This document shows positions 23,637 through 30,619 of a DNA stretch of 30,619 bases, piece by piece. The DNA lies in IMG/VR virus record IMGVR_UViG_3300034418_008209, positions 1-30,619 of that record. One strand, 5' to 3'. The first letter of the stretch is position 1; each line of letters starts with the position of its first letter. Origin of the DNA: a virus. A program made the translations under genes and the position numbers. Below the pieces are notes generated by a model, which was not told the DNA's origin, made no database searches, and worked only from the letters and a program-made list of their open reading frames with translations.

Positions 23637-24913
23637 ATGCCTCCGCACCCCTCGCAGCCGGATCTCTTTTCTCAGGAGTCGGTGGCATGGACATCGGACT
23701 CCAGTGGGCCGGTTTCCGGCATCAGTTCTTCGCTGAGATCGATCCCTACTGCCGAGCAGTCCTTGAGGCCCGCTTCCCCGGTGTCCCCGTCTACGAAGAC
23801 GTCAAGCTCGTTGACGAAGGCGCAGGGTACGTCGACCTCCTCTGCGGAGGCTTCCCCTGCCAAGACCTCAGCGTCGCCGGCAAGCGCGCCGGACTCGCAG
23901 GCGAGCGCAGCGGACTCTTCTTCGAGTTCATGCGAATCGTTGACGCTCTTCGCCCCCGAGCCGTCCTCATTGAGAACGTCCAAGGGCTCTACAGCTCTGG
24001 AAGCACTAAAGGCGCAGACTTCGGGGTCGTCCTCGACACGCTGGCCGAACTCGGGTATCTGGCGACATGGCGAACTCTTGACGCGCAGCACTTCGGGTTG
24101 CCACAGCGAAGGTGCCGCGTGTTCGTGTGCGCCATCGCTGACGGAGATCCTGGAGCCGAACGCATCGGAGAAGTACTCGCTGTCGCAGAAGGCAGCGGCG
24201 GGGATTCTCCGACGAGCGACCCGTCGTGGCCGCTCGCTTCCGCCGCAGCTGGACGAGGCGCTGCGGGCGGTGGCGGGCGAATCGTGGGATCCCTCTCCGC
24301 CGCCGCCTACGTCAAGTACACCGACCAGGAGTTCGTCCGACAGGGGCAACTTGTGACCGGGCACGACATTCCGGTCGGCGTCAACCCGTCGAACACAGAC
24401 ATCGCAGGCACCCTGCCGAGCAACCAGCAGGGCGGTCAGCGGACGACCGACATCGCGGGTGCCTACGTCTACCGCAAGTCCCGCCGCGCCAAGAGCGCCG
24501 ACGACTTCGAGACATGGGCCACTGACGGCGTGGCGAACACGCTGAACCAGTTCGACGCAAGCTCCACGCGGACGACGCATGTCGTGACTGCGTACAACGT
24601 CCGCCCCGAATACGGAAACGGCGCGGACCTTCGCGTCGACGAGGCGGACGTCCACCCGACGCTGGCGCAGCAGACGCACCTCCCGGGCTATGACCGTGGG
24701 ATCCGTGTGCAGGAGCAGGCGACAGTGCGGCGCCTTACGCCCATGGAGTGCGAGCGACTCATGGGTTGGCCCGATGGCTGGACCGACATCCCGTGGAACA
24801 AGAAGGATCACGCCCCCGACTCCCGGCGCTACGCGGCATGTGGCAACGGGGTCGTGGCGCCGGTCGCCTACTGGATTGCCTCCAGGTTTAGGGAGGTTCT
24901 CCGTGACTCGTGA
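23633..24913 (+). CDS. DNA (cytosine-5) methyltransferase
   Basis: A 426-residue protein starts at GTG (GTGA overlap) with GGAGG five bases upstream. Motifs appear in order: I (SLFSGVGGMDIGL, 11-23), IV with the catalytic Cys76 (GGFPCQDLSVAGKR), VI (IENV, Glu114), VIII (PQRRCRVF, 157-164), IX (RRLTPMECERLMGWPDGW) and X (ACGNGVVAPVAYWI). It transfers a methyl group from SAM to cytosine C5. The segment between VIII and IX (about 165-365) is the target recognition region. No restriction endonuclease gene is adjacent, so it is probably an orphan enzyme protecting phage DNA or changing host gene expression. Confidence 0.93.
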   Translation: MNASAPLAAGSLFSGVGGMDIGLQWAGFRHQFFAEIDPYCRAVLEARFPGVPVYEDVKLVDEGAGYVDLLCGGFPCQDLSVAGKRAGLAGERSGLFFEFMRIVDALRPRAVLIENVQGLYSSGSTKGADFGVVLDTLAELGYLATWRTLDAQHFGLPQRRCRVFVCAIADGDPGAERIGEVLAVAEGSGGDSPTSDPSWPLASAAAGRGAAGGGGRIVGSLSAAAYVKYTDQEFVRQGQLVTGHDIPVGVNPSNTDIAGTLPSNQQGGQRTTDIAGAYVYRKSRRAKSADDFETWATDGVANTLNQFDASSTRTTHVVTAYNVRPEYGNGADLRVDEADVHPTLAQQTHLPGYDRGIRVQEQATVRRLTPMECERLMGWPDGWTDIPWNKKDHAPDSRRYAACGNGVVAPVAYWIASRFREVLRDS

Positions 24914-25277
24914 ACGGCCAGAGGAGCGCGAGTGCCCCATCTGCGGCACTCGCTTCCGCCCACCGCGTCCCAACTACATGACATGCGGCTCACCGCGCTG
25001 TCAGCGCATGTACCGCGCGCAGCGCGAGAGCGAGCGCAAGAAGGGGCAGTTGGAACGTGCCAAGCAGCGCAAGGCAGCAAGCGCCAACGAGATCAGGGCC
25101 ATCGCCAAGATGCTGGAGATGCCCGTCGCTGACGAGGCCGCGCAGCGGAGGATCGTCCAAGAGATCCATGCCGAGGTCGCGATGGGACGTCCCGAGACGG
25201 ATGCGATCACTTCTGTGGCGATCCGTCTGCGCGAGACGCCGGCGTCGGTGATCTCTGTCTGGAGGGCGCGCAAATGA
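24903..25277 (+). CDS. Zinc-finger DNA-binding-like protein
   Basis: A 124-residue protein starts at GTG with GGGAGG six bases upstream and overlaps the methyltransferase gene. CPIC (10-13) and a later MTCGSPRCQ form a four-Cys zinc site near the N-terminus. A Lys/Arg/Gln-rich helix follows, and the C-terminus (about 95-122, DAITSVAIRLRETPASVISVW) resembles a helix-turn-helix. It probably binds DNA or RNA; the process is unknown. Confidence 0.6.
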   Translation: MTRERPEERECPICGTRFRPPRPNYMTCGSPRCQRMYRAQRESERKKGQLERAKQRKAASANEIRAIAKMLEMPVADEAAQRRIVQEIHAEVAMGRPETDAITSVAIRLRETPASVISVWRARK

Positions 25278-25480
25278 GCGACCTCAGCAAGGACGTCGCG
25301 CTGTGCTTGGCACCGGTCCAGGCGCTCGCGAACCGTCTGTCGGCGGCAGAGAAGTTCGCCATCGACAAGGCGTGCGAAGACGTCGTCCGCATCTGCGATG
25401 AGCACGACGCCGAGGGCGAAGCCCTCTGCGAGATCATCCGCGAACTGGAGGAGAAGCTCGAAGGGGGCGACTATGAGTAG
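25274..25480 (+). CDS. Small acidic helical protein, unknown
   Basis: A 68-residue protein starts on an ATGA overlap and overlaps the next gene by 8 bp. It is helical and acidic with four Cys residues (11, 34, 41, 52) not in a CxxC pattern. No family was recognised. It is co-translated with replication and recombination genes. Confidence 0.6.
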   Translation: MSDLSKDVALCLAPVQALANRLSAAEKFAIDKACEDVVRICDEHDAEGEALCEIIRELEEKLEGGDYE

Positions 25481-25934
25481 CCCCGTCGTTGGCATCGACA
25501 TCTCCGGTACCCGCATCGCGTGGGCGGTCTTCGACTACGAGGACGAGATCGCCCGCTGCGAGATGACGCGCATCTCGGCTGGCCGCCAGGCGGAGCAGAT
25601 CCGCGAGGCCCTGCGCGACGCAAAGCGCGTGGCGAAGGAGCCAGCGTGGGTCGGGATCGAGCAGCCGCACTTCGGCTTCCCCCGTGCTGCGTACATGCAC
25701 GGGATGGCCGTCGCCAGATGCGAAGACGCGTGCCGCTCGCTGTGGAGGGACGCGCCCATCAGGTTCTTCCAGCCGACCGAGTGGCGGAAGGTCGCTGGCG
25801 TCGGCGGGCGGGCCAGCAAGGAGCGCGTGAAGGAGTTCGTGAGTGATGAGTTCGGGTTCGTGCCCGGCTCGCAAGACGAGGCAGACGCCGCATGCATCGC
25901 GATTGCGATGTGGATCGAAGCATTCGGGGAGTGA
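25473..25934 (+). CDS. RuvC-like Holliday junction resolvase
   Basis: The 153-residue protein has the RuvC/RNase H fold pattern: GIDISGTRIAWAVF (Asp9 on the first strand), WVGIEQPHF (Glu63) and QDEADAACIAIAMW (Asp135, Glu136, Asp138). It should cleave four-way or branched DNA before packaging. I chose ATG at 25473 behind AGGGGG. The length fits the family (about 150-170). It could act on replication intermediates together with the primase/helicase genes downstream. Confidence 0.85.
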   Translation: MSSPVVGIDISGTRIAWAVFDYEDEIARCEMTRISAGRQAEQIREALRDAKRVAKEPAWVGIEQPHFGFPRAAYMHGMAVARCEDACRSLWRDAPIRFFQPTEWRKVAGVGGRASKERVKEFVSDEFGFVPGSQDEADAACIAIAMWIEAFGE

Positions 25935-25937
25935 CAG

Positions 25938-26129
25938 ATGGACATCAACAAAGAGATGAACCGCACGCTGGAGTTGAAGGAGAAGTGCCGGAGGGAGCAG
26001 AGTCGCGCGGCCCGGTGGAAGATCGCAGCTCATGTGCAGAGGATCCGCCGCAAGCACGCGGAGGGCAGGATCCGCGAACTGGAGACTGAGGTCGCCTACT
26101 GGCGCAGCCGGTGGGAGAACGCCGCATGA
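25938..26129 (+). CDS. Small basic coiled-coil protein
   Basis: A 63-residue protein rich in Arg, Lys and Glu is predicted to be a single long helix/coiled coil. It has GGGGAG upstream and overlaps the next gene by four bases. No family was recognised; it may bind nucleic acid or another replication protein. Confidence 0.55.
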   Translation: MDINKEMNRTLELKEKCRREQSRAARWKIAAHVQRIRRKHAEGRIRELETEVAYWRSRWENAA

Positions 26130-26599
26130 ATGACATCGGTGATTCGGCGGTCCGATACGCGCGGCACGGTTGGTACGTCATTCCGCTGCACGGGGTAAAC
26201 GATGACGGAACCTGCACCTGCTGGGCCGGGATGGAGTGCGACTCGGCAGGCAAGCACCCGCTGTGGCGCGACTGGCCCGAGAGGGCAAGCAACGATCCCG
26301 AGATCGTGGCGGCATGGTGGAGCGAATTCCAGCAGCCACGGAACGTCGGGATCGTCTGCGGGCGCAGCAACTTGGTGGTCATCGACATCGATGACGAGCA
26401 GGGCGCCGACTGGCTGAACGGTCTGAACGGCACCGTGCCCGGCTGCCCGCAGGTGCGGACCCGGCGTGGCATCCACCTCTACCTCGAGGGCCAGGTGCAG
26501 GCGGCGAAGCTCGCCGGGCTGGATGTGAAGGCAGGCAACGGGTTCGTCGTGGCGCCGCCGTCGCTGCGCGCAGACGGGGGGAGGTACGAATGGGTGTAA
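26126..26599 (+). CDS. Primase-polymerase (prim-pol) N-terminal domain
   Basis: This 157-residue protein is a stand-alone archaeo-eukaryotic-type prim-pol domain: YARHGWYVIPLHG (11-23), a Cys-rich insert with CTC and MEC (30-38), GKHPLWRDW (42-50), NVGIVCGRSNLVVIDIDD (catalytic Asp87 and Asp89), RRGIHLYL (His117) and NGFVVAPPS (138-146). It makes RNA or DNA primers for phage replication. In many phages this domain is fused to the primase-C-terminal domain and helicase that here are in the next gene. It starts on an ATGA overlap. The stop falls just after GGRYEWV, where fused homologues continue. Confidence 0.85.
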   Translation: MNDIGDSAVRYARHGWYVIPLHGVNDDGTCTCWAGMECDSAGKHPLWRDWPERASNDPEIVAAWWSEFQQPRNVGIVCGRSNLVVIDIDDEQGADWLNGLNGTVPGCPQVRTRRGIHLYLEGQVQAAKLAGLDVKAGNGFVVAPPSLRADGGRYEWV

Positions 26600-28008
26600 C
26601 CGTCAACGTCCCGGCCACCCCGTGGCAGGAGGGCGCACCCCGCATCCCCGAGGAACTCGCCCGTGCGATCTGGAACGCCGCCGGCCAGCGCCGCGTGGCC
26701 GACCGGCGCGATGCGGGCTCCCCCATCCCCGAGGGCCAGCGGGACAACGCCCTCGCCTCGCTCGCCGGGAGCATGCGGCGGCGTGGCATGGGCTTCGCCG
26801 CCATCTCGGCGGCCCTGCATCAGGTGAACGAGGAGCAGTGCATCCCGCCGCTGGATGACGGCGACGTTCGGCGCATCGCGCAGAGCGTCTGCCGATATGA
26901 GGCTGATGACCCGGTGGTCAAGCAGTTCGAGAAGGGCGAGCGCGATCCGGTGTACGACGAGGAGGGGCACCTCGAGCATCGCCTCCAGGTCGCCACCCTC
27001 AAGGAGCTATACGCAACCGAACACCCGGGGTACGAGTCCCTGCTCGGCCCCTACATCATCCGCGGGCTTCGCACCCTGATCGGGGCGGGGACCGGCGAGG
27101 GGAAGTCAACCCTCACCATGTGGATGCTCCGCGCCGTGCTGCACGGCGAGGAGTTCCTGGACGAGGCGGGCATCGGGCCGGATGAGGAGGGGCGCCGGCC
27201 CAAGGTGCTGATCATCGATGCGGAGCAGTCGCTCCCCGATATCCAGCGGCTGGCTGAGGAGACTGGCCTCACCGATTCAGAGGACATCGTCTATTGCTCG
27301 GTGCCCGACGGGCTTGACCTGATGGAGGGGAGCCACGACGCCGCTGAGGTGGAGGAGATCATCGAGGAGATCCGCCCCGACATCGTGGTGGTTGACCCCC
27401 TGTACAAGGCTGCGCGGATCGACAGCAACGACGAGCGGCAGGCCGTGGATCTCATGCGCCTGTTCGACCGCTGGCGTGCGACCTACGGATTCGCATTCGT
27501 CATGCCCGTCCACACCAGGAAGGGGATGAAGACGCCGCAGGGCTCCGCGGGGTTCAGCATGGATGACATCTTCGGGTCGGGCGCCTTCAGCCGTGGTGCG
27601 GAGGTGATCCTTGGCCTGAGGCGCCCGGGTCCGGGCTACTCCCGGCTCCACATCTTCAAGCACCGGCCCGGGATGATCGACGCCGGCATCGTGATCGACA
27701 TGCGCTTCGACCGGCAGACCGGGTTCACGCGCATGGAGCGCGACGACGGGAAGTCGATGACCGAGATGGTGGTGTCGCTTCTGGCGCTCAACCCGCAGGG
27801 CATGACGCTGGATGAGATCGCGCAGAACATGGGGCGCACCAAGGACTCCATCCGCCACGCGCTGAGAGGCGCGGAGGATGGGCAGATCAAGAGCGACAAG
27901 ATCCCGGGGACGAGGGGCAAGCTCCTCTATAAGGCTGTGGTAACCGACGAGGGCGACCTCGCCAGGTGGGAGAAGATGCTCGCCATGGAGGAGGAGATCG
28001 ATGAGTAG
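26590..28008 (+). CDS. Primase C-terminal domain plus RepA-like AAA ATPase (helicase)
   Basis: A 472-residue protein starts with GGGGGGAGG five bases upstream and overlaps the prim-pol gene by 10 bp. Residues 49-103 match a primase C-terminal (PriCT-type) helical domain (GQRDNALASLAGSMRRRGMG). Residues 150-370 form an AAA_25/RepA-type ATPase: Walker A GAGTGEGKST (165-174), Walker B VLIIDAEQ (206-213), a second acidic strand IVVVDPLYKAA and VMPVHTRKG. The C-terminus (about 385-445) is a winged-helix-like domain (MTLDEIAQNMGRTKDSIRHAL). It probably unwinds or loads onto phage DNA with the primase upstream. Confidence 0.85.
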   Translation: MGVTVNVPATPWQEGAPRIPEELARAIWNAAGQRRVADRRDAGSPIPEGQRDNALASLAGSMRRRGMGFAAISAALHQVNEEQCIPPLDDGDVRRIAQSVCRYEADDPVVKQFEKGERDPVYDEEGHLEHRLQVATLKELYATEHPGYESLLGPYIIRGLRTLIGAGTGEGKSTLTMWMLRAVLHGEEFLDEAGIGPDEEGRRPKVLIIDAEQSLPDIQRLAEETGLTDSEDIVYCSVPDGLDLMEGSHDAAEVEEIIEEIRPDIVVVDPLYKAARIDSNDERQAVDLMRLFDRWRATYGFAFVMPVHTRKGMKTPQGSAGFSMDDIFGSGAFSRGAEVILGLRRPGPGYSRLHIFKHRPGMIDAGIVIDMRFDRQTGFTRMERDDGKSMTEMVVSLLALNPQGMTLDEIAQNMGRTKDSIRHALRGAEDGQIKSDKIPGTRGKLLYKAVVTDEGDLARWEKMLAMEEEIDE

Positions 28009-28372
28009 CAGCAATCTGGAAAGGGCGAGAAAGTACCGGCTTGAGGCAGAGATTCTTGAGAAGCGGGCGCAGATCATCGAGCTGGGCGAGGAAATCGCCG
28101 TTCTTGATATGCGGCTAAACGCCGCGGAACCCGGCGCAATGACACTCGCGGAAATGGTGAAGTCGGTTCTCCAAGTGACCAACCACGGAATGACTGCCGG
28201 CCAAATAGCCACGGCGATATGCCGAAGCGAGGTTGCCGTCCGCCATGCCCTGGGGAAGTGCGGGTCGGAGGTCACCAAGACAACGGTCCCCGGCTCGGGG
28301 GGGAGAAAGGTCTATTACCACTACGCCCCCGAAGCCTCCGGCCCTGCGGAGAATTGGAGGTCATTGGGATGA
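28001..28372 (+). CDS. Coiled-coil plus winged-helix protein
   Basis: The 123-residue protein starts on an 8-bp overlap with the ATPase gene behind GGAGGAGGAG. Residues 5-45 form a coiled coil and 47-115 resemble a winged helix (MTAGQIATAICRSEVAVRHALGKCGSEV), related in pattern to the C-terminal domain of the ATPase just before it. It may be a replication accessory or regulator. Third positions are somewhat more AT-rich than neighbours. Confidence 0.6.
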   Translation: MSSSNLERARKYRLEAEILEKRAQIIELGEEIAVLDMRLNAAEPGAMTLAEMVKSVLQVTNHGMTAGQIATAICRSEVAVRHALGKCGSEVTKTTVPGSGGRKVYYHYAPEASGPAENWRSLG

Positions 28373-28878
28373 CTGACGACCTCCCCGAGAAGTTCCACCC
28401 CCGCTCCCTCCCGCCGGATCTCCTGCGCGAGCAGGCGAAGAAAGACGAGGCGTATCGCCTGCGGATGGCAGGCAGCACCTACGGCGAGATCGCCACAGTC
28501 CTCAAGCTCGAGGGTGGGTGGAAGGCTGCCTACCGGATCGTGGCCGAGGAGTATGGGGAACTGGTCGCCAAATTGAAGGTGACCGACGTCCGCGTGCAGG
28601 AGGCCGGGCGACTGATGGAACTGAGAGCCGGGATAGAGGCGCTCGTCCGTCAGGGCGAGCAATGGGCCATCGACGCTGACCTCAAGATGACCAAGCAGAT
28701 ATCGGAACTGCTGGGCCTGCCGGCGGCGAGCGAGGCGGGCATGGGTGGCGGCGGTGGCGGGAGCGGGCCGAACGTGCAGATCAACATCGCGCCCCCGTGG
28801 GAGCGGGGTGGTGTCGACGTAAGCACGGACGGCCCCGCCCCCGATGTCATAGAGGGCGAGGCCGTCGAAGAGAACTGA
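28369..28878 (+). CDS. Putative terminase small subunit
   Basis: A 169-residue protein starts on an ATGA overlap behind TTGGAGG. An HTH at about 25-60 (AYRLRMAGSTYGEIATVLKL) is followed by a long helical oligomerisation region (65-115) ending in KQISELLGLPA, a layout seen in actinophage small terminases, and then a Gly-rich linker and acidic tail. Small terminases recognise packaging sites and regulate the large subunit. It is the last gene of the + operon and no large terminase follows in this window, which lowers confidence. A DNA-binding regulator is the alternative. Confidence 0.55.
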   Translation: MTDDLPEKFHPRSLPPDLLREQAKKDEAYRLRMAGSTYGEIATVLKLEGGWKAAYRIVAEEYGELVAKLKVTDVRVQEAGRLMELRAGIEALVRQGEQWAIDADLKMTKQISELLGLPAASEAGMGGGGGGSGPNVQINIAPPWERGGVDVSTDGPAPDVIEGEAVEEN

Positions 28879-28884
28879 TCGGGG

Positions 28885-29142
28885 CTACTTGCGCCGGCGC
28901 GAGATCATCTTCCTGATGGTGATGCCCCTGACCCCGACCGCCTCACCAAGCTCGTTGCTCGTCCATCCGTTGTCCATCGCTTCCTGGATGGCGGCGTTGC
29001 GCGTAACCAGCGCCGCCTCGTAACGCTGGCGCGCCTTCTCAGTCTCGCGCCATCTGCGGCGGTGGGCGGCGAGGGTGGCCGCATCACGGCGCGGGGTGGT
29101 GTCGTTGCTGGCGTGGTTGTCCATCGCGGGAACGGTACTCAT
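28885..29142 (-). CDS. Small HTH protein paired with serine recombinase
   Basis: An 85-residue basic protein starts on an ATGA overlap with the recombinase stop. The C-terminus (about 57-85) is a helix-turn-helix (NGWTSNELGEAVGVRGITIRKMI). The N-terminal half is a charged helix. It may be a regulator or directionality partner of the recombinase encoded just upstream. It ends 6 bp from the convergent + strand operon. Confidence 0.6.
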   Translation of the reverse strand: MSTVPAMDNHASNDTTPRRDAATLAAHRRRWRETEKARQRYEAALVTRNAAIQEAMDNGWTSNELGEAVGVRGITIRKMISRRRK

Positions 29143-29834
29143 GCGCGCTGCTCCTCCCTGATTGCCTTGGTGACCTGACCCCACGGCTCGCCGGTCACCA
29201 TGTGCGACACGGTCTTCCGGTGCCAGCGCGCGGCGCGGGGTGGCACGAATCCCTCGTCGTCCAGGCACGCGGCGATGTCGGCGTATGACAGGCCCTTGCC
29301 GCGCAACTCGCGCGCACGGGCCACGGCGGCGGGGTCAACCTGCGGCGGCATCCCGACGCGCTCGCCGCGCCGGATCTTGGCCCGCAGGGCGGCGCGCGTG
29401 CGGGCACGCGTCAACTCGCGCTCGTACTCGGACACGCTCGCCATCATCCCGTGGACGAGCTTCCCCTCCGGGGTGGCGGCGTCGATGCCGCCCATGTCAG
29501 GGGCCTCGATTCGCCAGCCCTCATCCGCCGCGGCGCGCAGGGTGGTGAGCCGATCGACCGCGTCGCGCCCGAGCCGGTCCATCTTGGCGACCAGGAGGAT
29601 GGCGCCAAGTGCCTTTGCCATCTCCACCGCCTGCGCCCCGGCGGGGCGGTCGCGGAGGGGCACGGAGCCGGACACTCCGGCGTCAGTGAAGACCGCCACG
29701 GGGTGCCAGCCCCGGGCGGCGGCGTGGCCGTCGCAGGCGTGGTACTGCGCCTCGAGCCCCAAGCCGCTCGCGGCCTGGTCGTCGGTACTCACGCGGCGGT
29801 AGATGACCGCCGGGGTGGTGTCGGTAGGGGTCAT
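29139..29834 (-). CDS. Small serine recombinase (resolvase/invertase family)
   Basis: The 231-residue protein has the catalytic N-terminal domain (10-140): YRRVSTDDQ with nucleophile Ser16, GLGLEAQ, and KMDRLGRD with Arg87 and Arg90. A long E-helix follows (MASVSEYERELTRARTRAAL), then a C-terminal DNA-binding HTH (about 165-220, GLSYADIAACLDDEGFVPP). This size matches resolvases and invertases rather than large serine integrases. The phage already has a tyrosine integrase, so this enzyme may invert DNA, resolve dimers or belong to a separate element. Confidence 0.9.
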   Translation of the reverse strand: MTPTDTTPAVIYRRVSTDDQAASGLGLEAQYHACDGHAAARGWHPVAVFTDAGVSGSVPLRDRPAGAQAVEMAKALGAILLVAKMDRLGRDAVDRLTTLRAAADEGWRIEAPDMGGIDAATPEGKLVHGMMASVSEYERELTRARTRAALRAKIRRGERVGMPPQVDPAAVARARELRGKGLSYADIAACLDDEGFVPPRAARWHRKTVSHMVTGEPWGQVTKAIREEQRA

Positions 29835-30115
29835 TCCATGTCCTCCGTCGTGATCTCGCCGGCGTCGTATGCCGCCTGCGCCGCCTCCGCACGCCGCACG
29901 GCCGTGCGGAGCGCCTTGGCGAGGTTGAGAGCGGTGTCGGGGAGCGCCCCCCCATATCCGGTGTTGTTGATTTCGATCTCGCGCGTCACGGGATCGAGGA
30001 ACCAGCGAACGGTCCCGGGGAAGTCTGGGTATGGGCCAGCGACCTCATACTCCACCTCACCCTTGATCACGCCGCCGATCCGGCTATATGTCCAATGCTT
30101 GCGCGCAAGCTTCAC
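29831..30115 (-). CDS. Unknown small protein in reverse operon
   Basis: A 94-residue protein starts at GTG behind AGGGAGG (seven-base spacing) and overlaps the recombinase gene by four bases. The N-terminal half looks beta-rich (TYSRIGGVIKGEVEYEVAG, TVRWFLDP, EIEINN); the C-terminal half is an Ala/Arg-rich helix with an acidic end. No family was recognised. Confidence 0.6.
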   Translation of the reverse strand: MKLARKHWTYSRIGGVIKGEVEYEVAGPYPDFPGTVRWFLDPVTREIEINNTGYGGALPDTALNLAKALRTAVRRAEAAQAAYDAGEITTEDME

Positions 30116-30119
30116 GGTG

Positions 30120-30320
30120 CTACCTCCCTCTCTTGACCCGCCGGGGCGGGGTGGTGTCGTCGTCGTAGGTGGGCGGCCACGGGCGAAGCTCGCCCAGTGG
30201 CACCCGCTTGATCGTGCTGCCCATCTTCACGCGGGCGTACTTGTGTCCGGTGGCGGCGAGGTGGCCGAATCTCCATCCGCCATCCCTCGCCCACCACCGG
30301 ACCGTGTCGCCGGGGTTCAC
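30120..30320 (-). CDS. Small basic SH3/KOW-like protein
   Basis: A 66-residue protein starts at GTG behind GGAGGGG. Its pattern (PGDTVRWW, WRFGHLAATGHKYARVKMGS, KRVPLGELRPW) looks like a small SH3-type barrel that may bind nucleic acid or protein. The tail is basic. Confidence 0.55.
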   Translation of the reverse strand: MNPGDTVRWWARDGGWRFGHLAATGHKYARVKMGSTIKRVPLGELRPWPPTYDDDTTPPRRVKRGR

Positions 30321-30523
30321 TTCCCCTCCCCCAGCGCCTTGGCGATCACCTGCGAAACGCCGCGGCAGAAACCCGAGTCCGAGTACAGGCGGTCGCTCAC
30401 CTCCTCGCTGTGACCGTCCTTGCGCGCCTGCTCATAGAGGTCATGCTCCAAGTAGTCGAGGTACCAGGAAAGCCGCTCCCAGTTCTCGCGCGGCATGGTG
30501 ATCGTGACGTAGTCGCGGCTCAT
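30317..30523 (-). CDS. Unknown small protein
   Basis: A 68-residue frame starts at the ATGA overlap at 30523 with GGTGGAG upstream. It reads TITMPRENWERLSWYLDYLEHD followed by a Ser/Asp-rich middle and a C-terminal helix. It is probably a small helical cytoplasmic phage protein; no function was recognised. Confidence 0.55.
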   Translation of the reverse strand: MSRDYVTITMPRENWERLSWYLDYLEHDLYEQARKDGHSEEVSDRLYSDSGFCRGVSQVIAKALGEGK

Positions 30524-30619
30524 CGCTCCACCCCCGACAACTCGAGGTTGGGGTGGATGGTGACCCGGTCGGCGCACATCATCGCGAGGGCGATGGCGCG
30601 GGCGAACGCGTCGCGCCCG
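30520..30619 (-). CDS. Partial gene at right edge
   Basis: An open reverse frame enters from the window edge and ends with TGA at 30520, overlapping the next start (ATGA). The 32 visible residues include AFARAIALAMMCADRV and end LELSGVER. The overlap style and codon bias match the neighbouring genes. No family can be named from this fragment. Confidence 0.5.
   Translation of the reverse strand, partial: GRDAFARAIALAMMCADRVTIHPNLELSGVER

Noticed and set aside
23672-24973. 433-residue reverse frame opposite the methyltransferase
   Set aside because: The + strand carries all C5 methyltransferase motifs, so this is a shadow.
26585-26605. Programmed frameshift joining the prim-pol and helicase genes
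   Set aside because: No slippery heptamer is visible, and the downstream start has its own strong ribosome binding site; kept only as an alternative in the split-gene finding.
28886-28904. GCGCCGGCGC palindrome as a bidirectional terminator between convergent operons
   Set aside because: The palindrome lacks a loop and a T-tract and lies within coding sequence; not enough for a terminator call.
29451-30413. 320-residue forward frame opposite the serine recombinase operon
   Set aside because: It spans five reverse-strand genes that have overlapping starts and ribosome binding sites; composition is that of a shadow.

Overview
The window is part of a temperate tailed-phage genome (or an integrated prophage), most likely a podovirus-like phage of a high-GC Gram-positive, probably actinobacterial, host. 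The evidence is a podovirus-style virion gene order (portal, scaffold, P22-like coat protein, adaptor, long nozzle-like protein, very large internal protein), a full lysis cassette, a repressor/integrase/excisionase region with a recognisable tRNA-derived attP, and a secreted resuscitation-promoting-factor (Rpf)-like protein of a type typical of Actinobacteria. Base composition is strongly GC-rich with GC-biased third positions. No host chromosomal gene is visible. The window starts inside the portal gene and ends inside a small reverse-strand gene, so the large terminase, for example, lies outside it.

Layout: 1-16437 is the virion module on the + strand: portal C-terminus, scaffold, a terminator, a strongly structured leader, the major capsid protein, two small head proteins, an adaptor, a nozzle-like protein, three virion proteins of unknown role, a 1687-residue ejection-type protein and a two-domain virion peptidoglycan hydrolase. 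16482-17862 is the lysis cassette (coiled-coil/TM protein, amidase endolysin with tandem repeats, holin). It is followed by a metallophosphoesterase and two small genes.

19110-23100 is the lysogeny region. A reverse-strand XRE repressor starting with TTG faces a small convergent gene at its 3' end. Its divergent control region carries repeated CGTAAAC motifs. Rightward early genes follow: two small proteins, a RecB/Cas4-like nuclease, an SSB, a zinc protein and an excisionase. The reverse-strand tyrosine integrase overlaps the excisionase tail to tail. A 42-nt attP identical in layout to the 3' half of a tRNA-Gly(CCC) lies about 115 bp upstream of int.

22995-28878 is one tightly overlapping + strand operon: secreted Rpf-like protein (its 5' end spans attP), C5 DNA methyltransferase, zinc-finger protein, RuvC-like resolvase, a primase-polymerase domain and a primase-C-terminal/RepA-like ATPase as two overlapping genes, a winged-helix protein and a probable small terminase. 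28885-30619 is a reverse-strand operon of small genes around a serine recombinase.

The most interesting points are attP lying inside an open frame for the secreted Rpf-like enzyme, so integration would replace that gene's 5' end; the structured leader of the capsid gene; the split primase/helicase; the repeat-built endolysin C-terminus; and the convergent overlaps at the repressor and integrase genes. All functional calls are by motif and context from reading the sequence; no database search was run.
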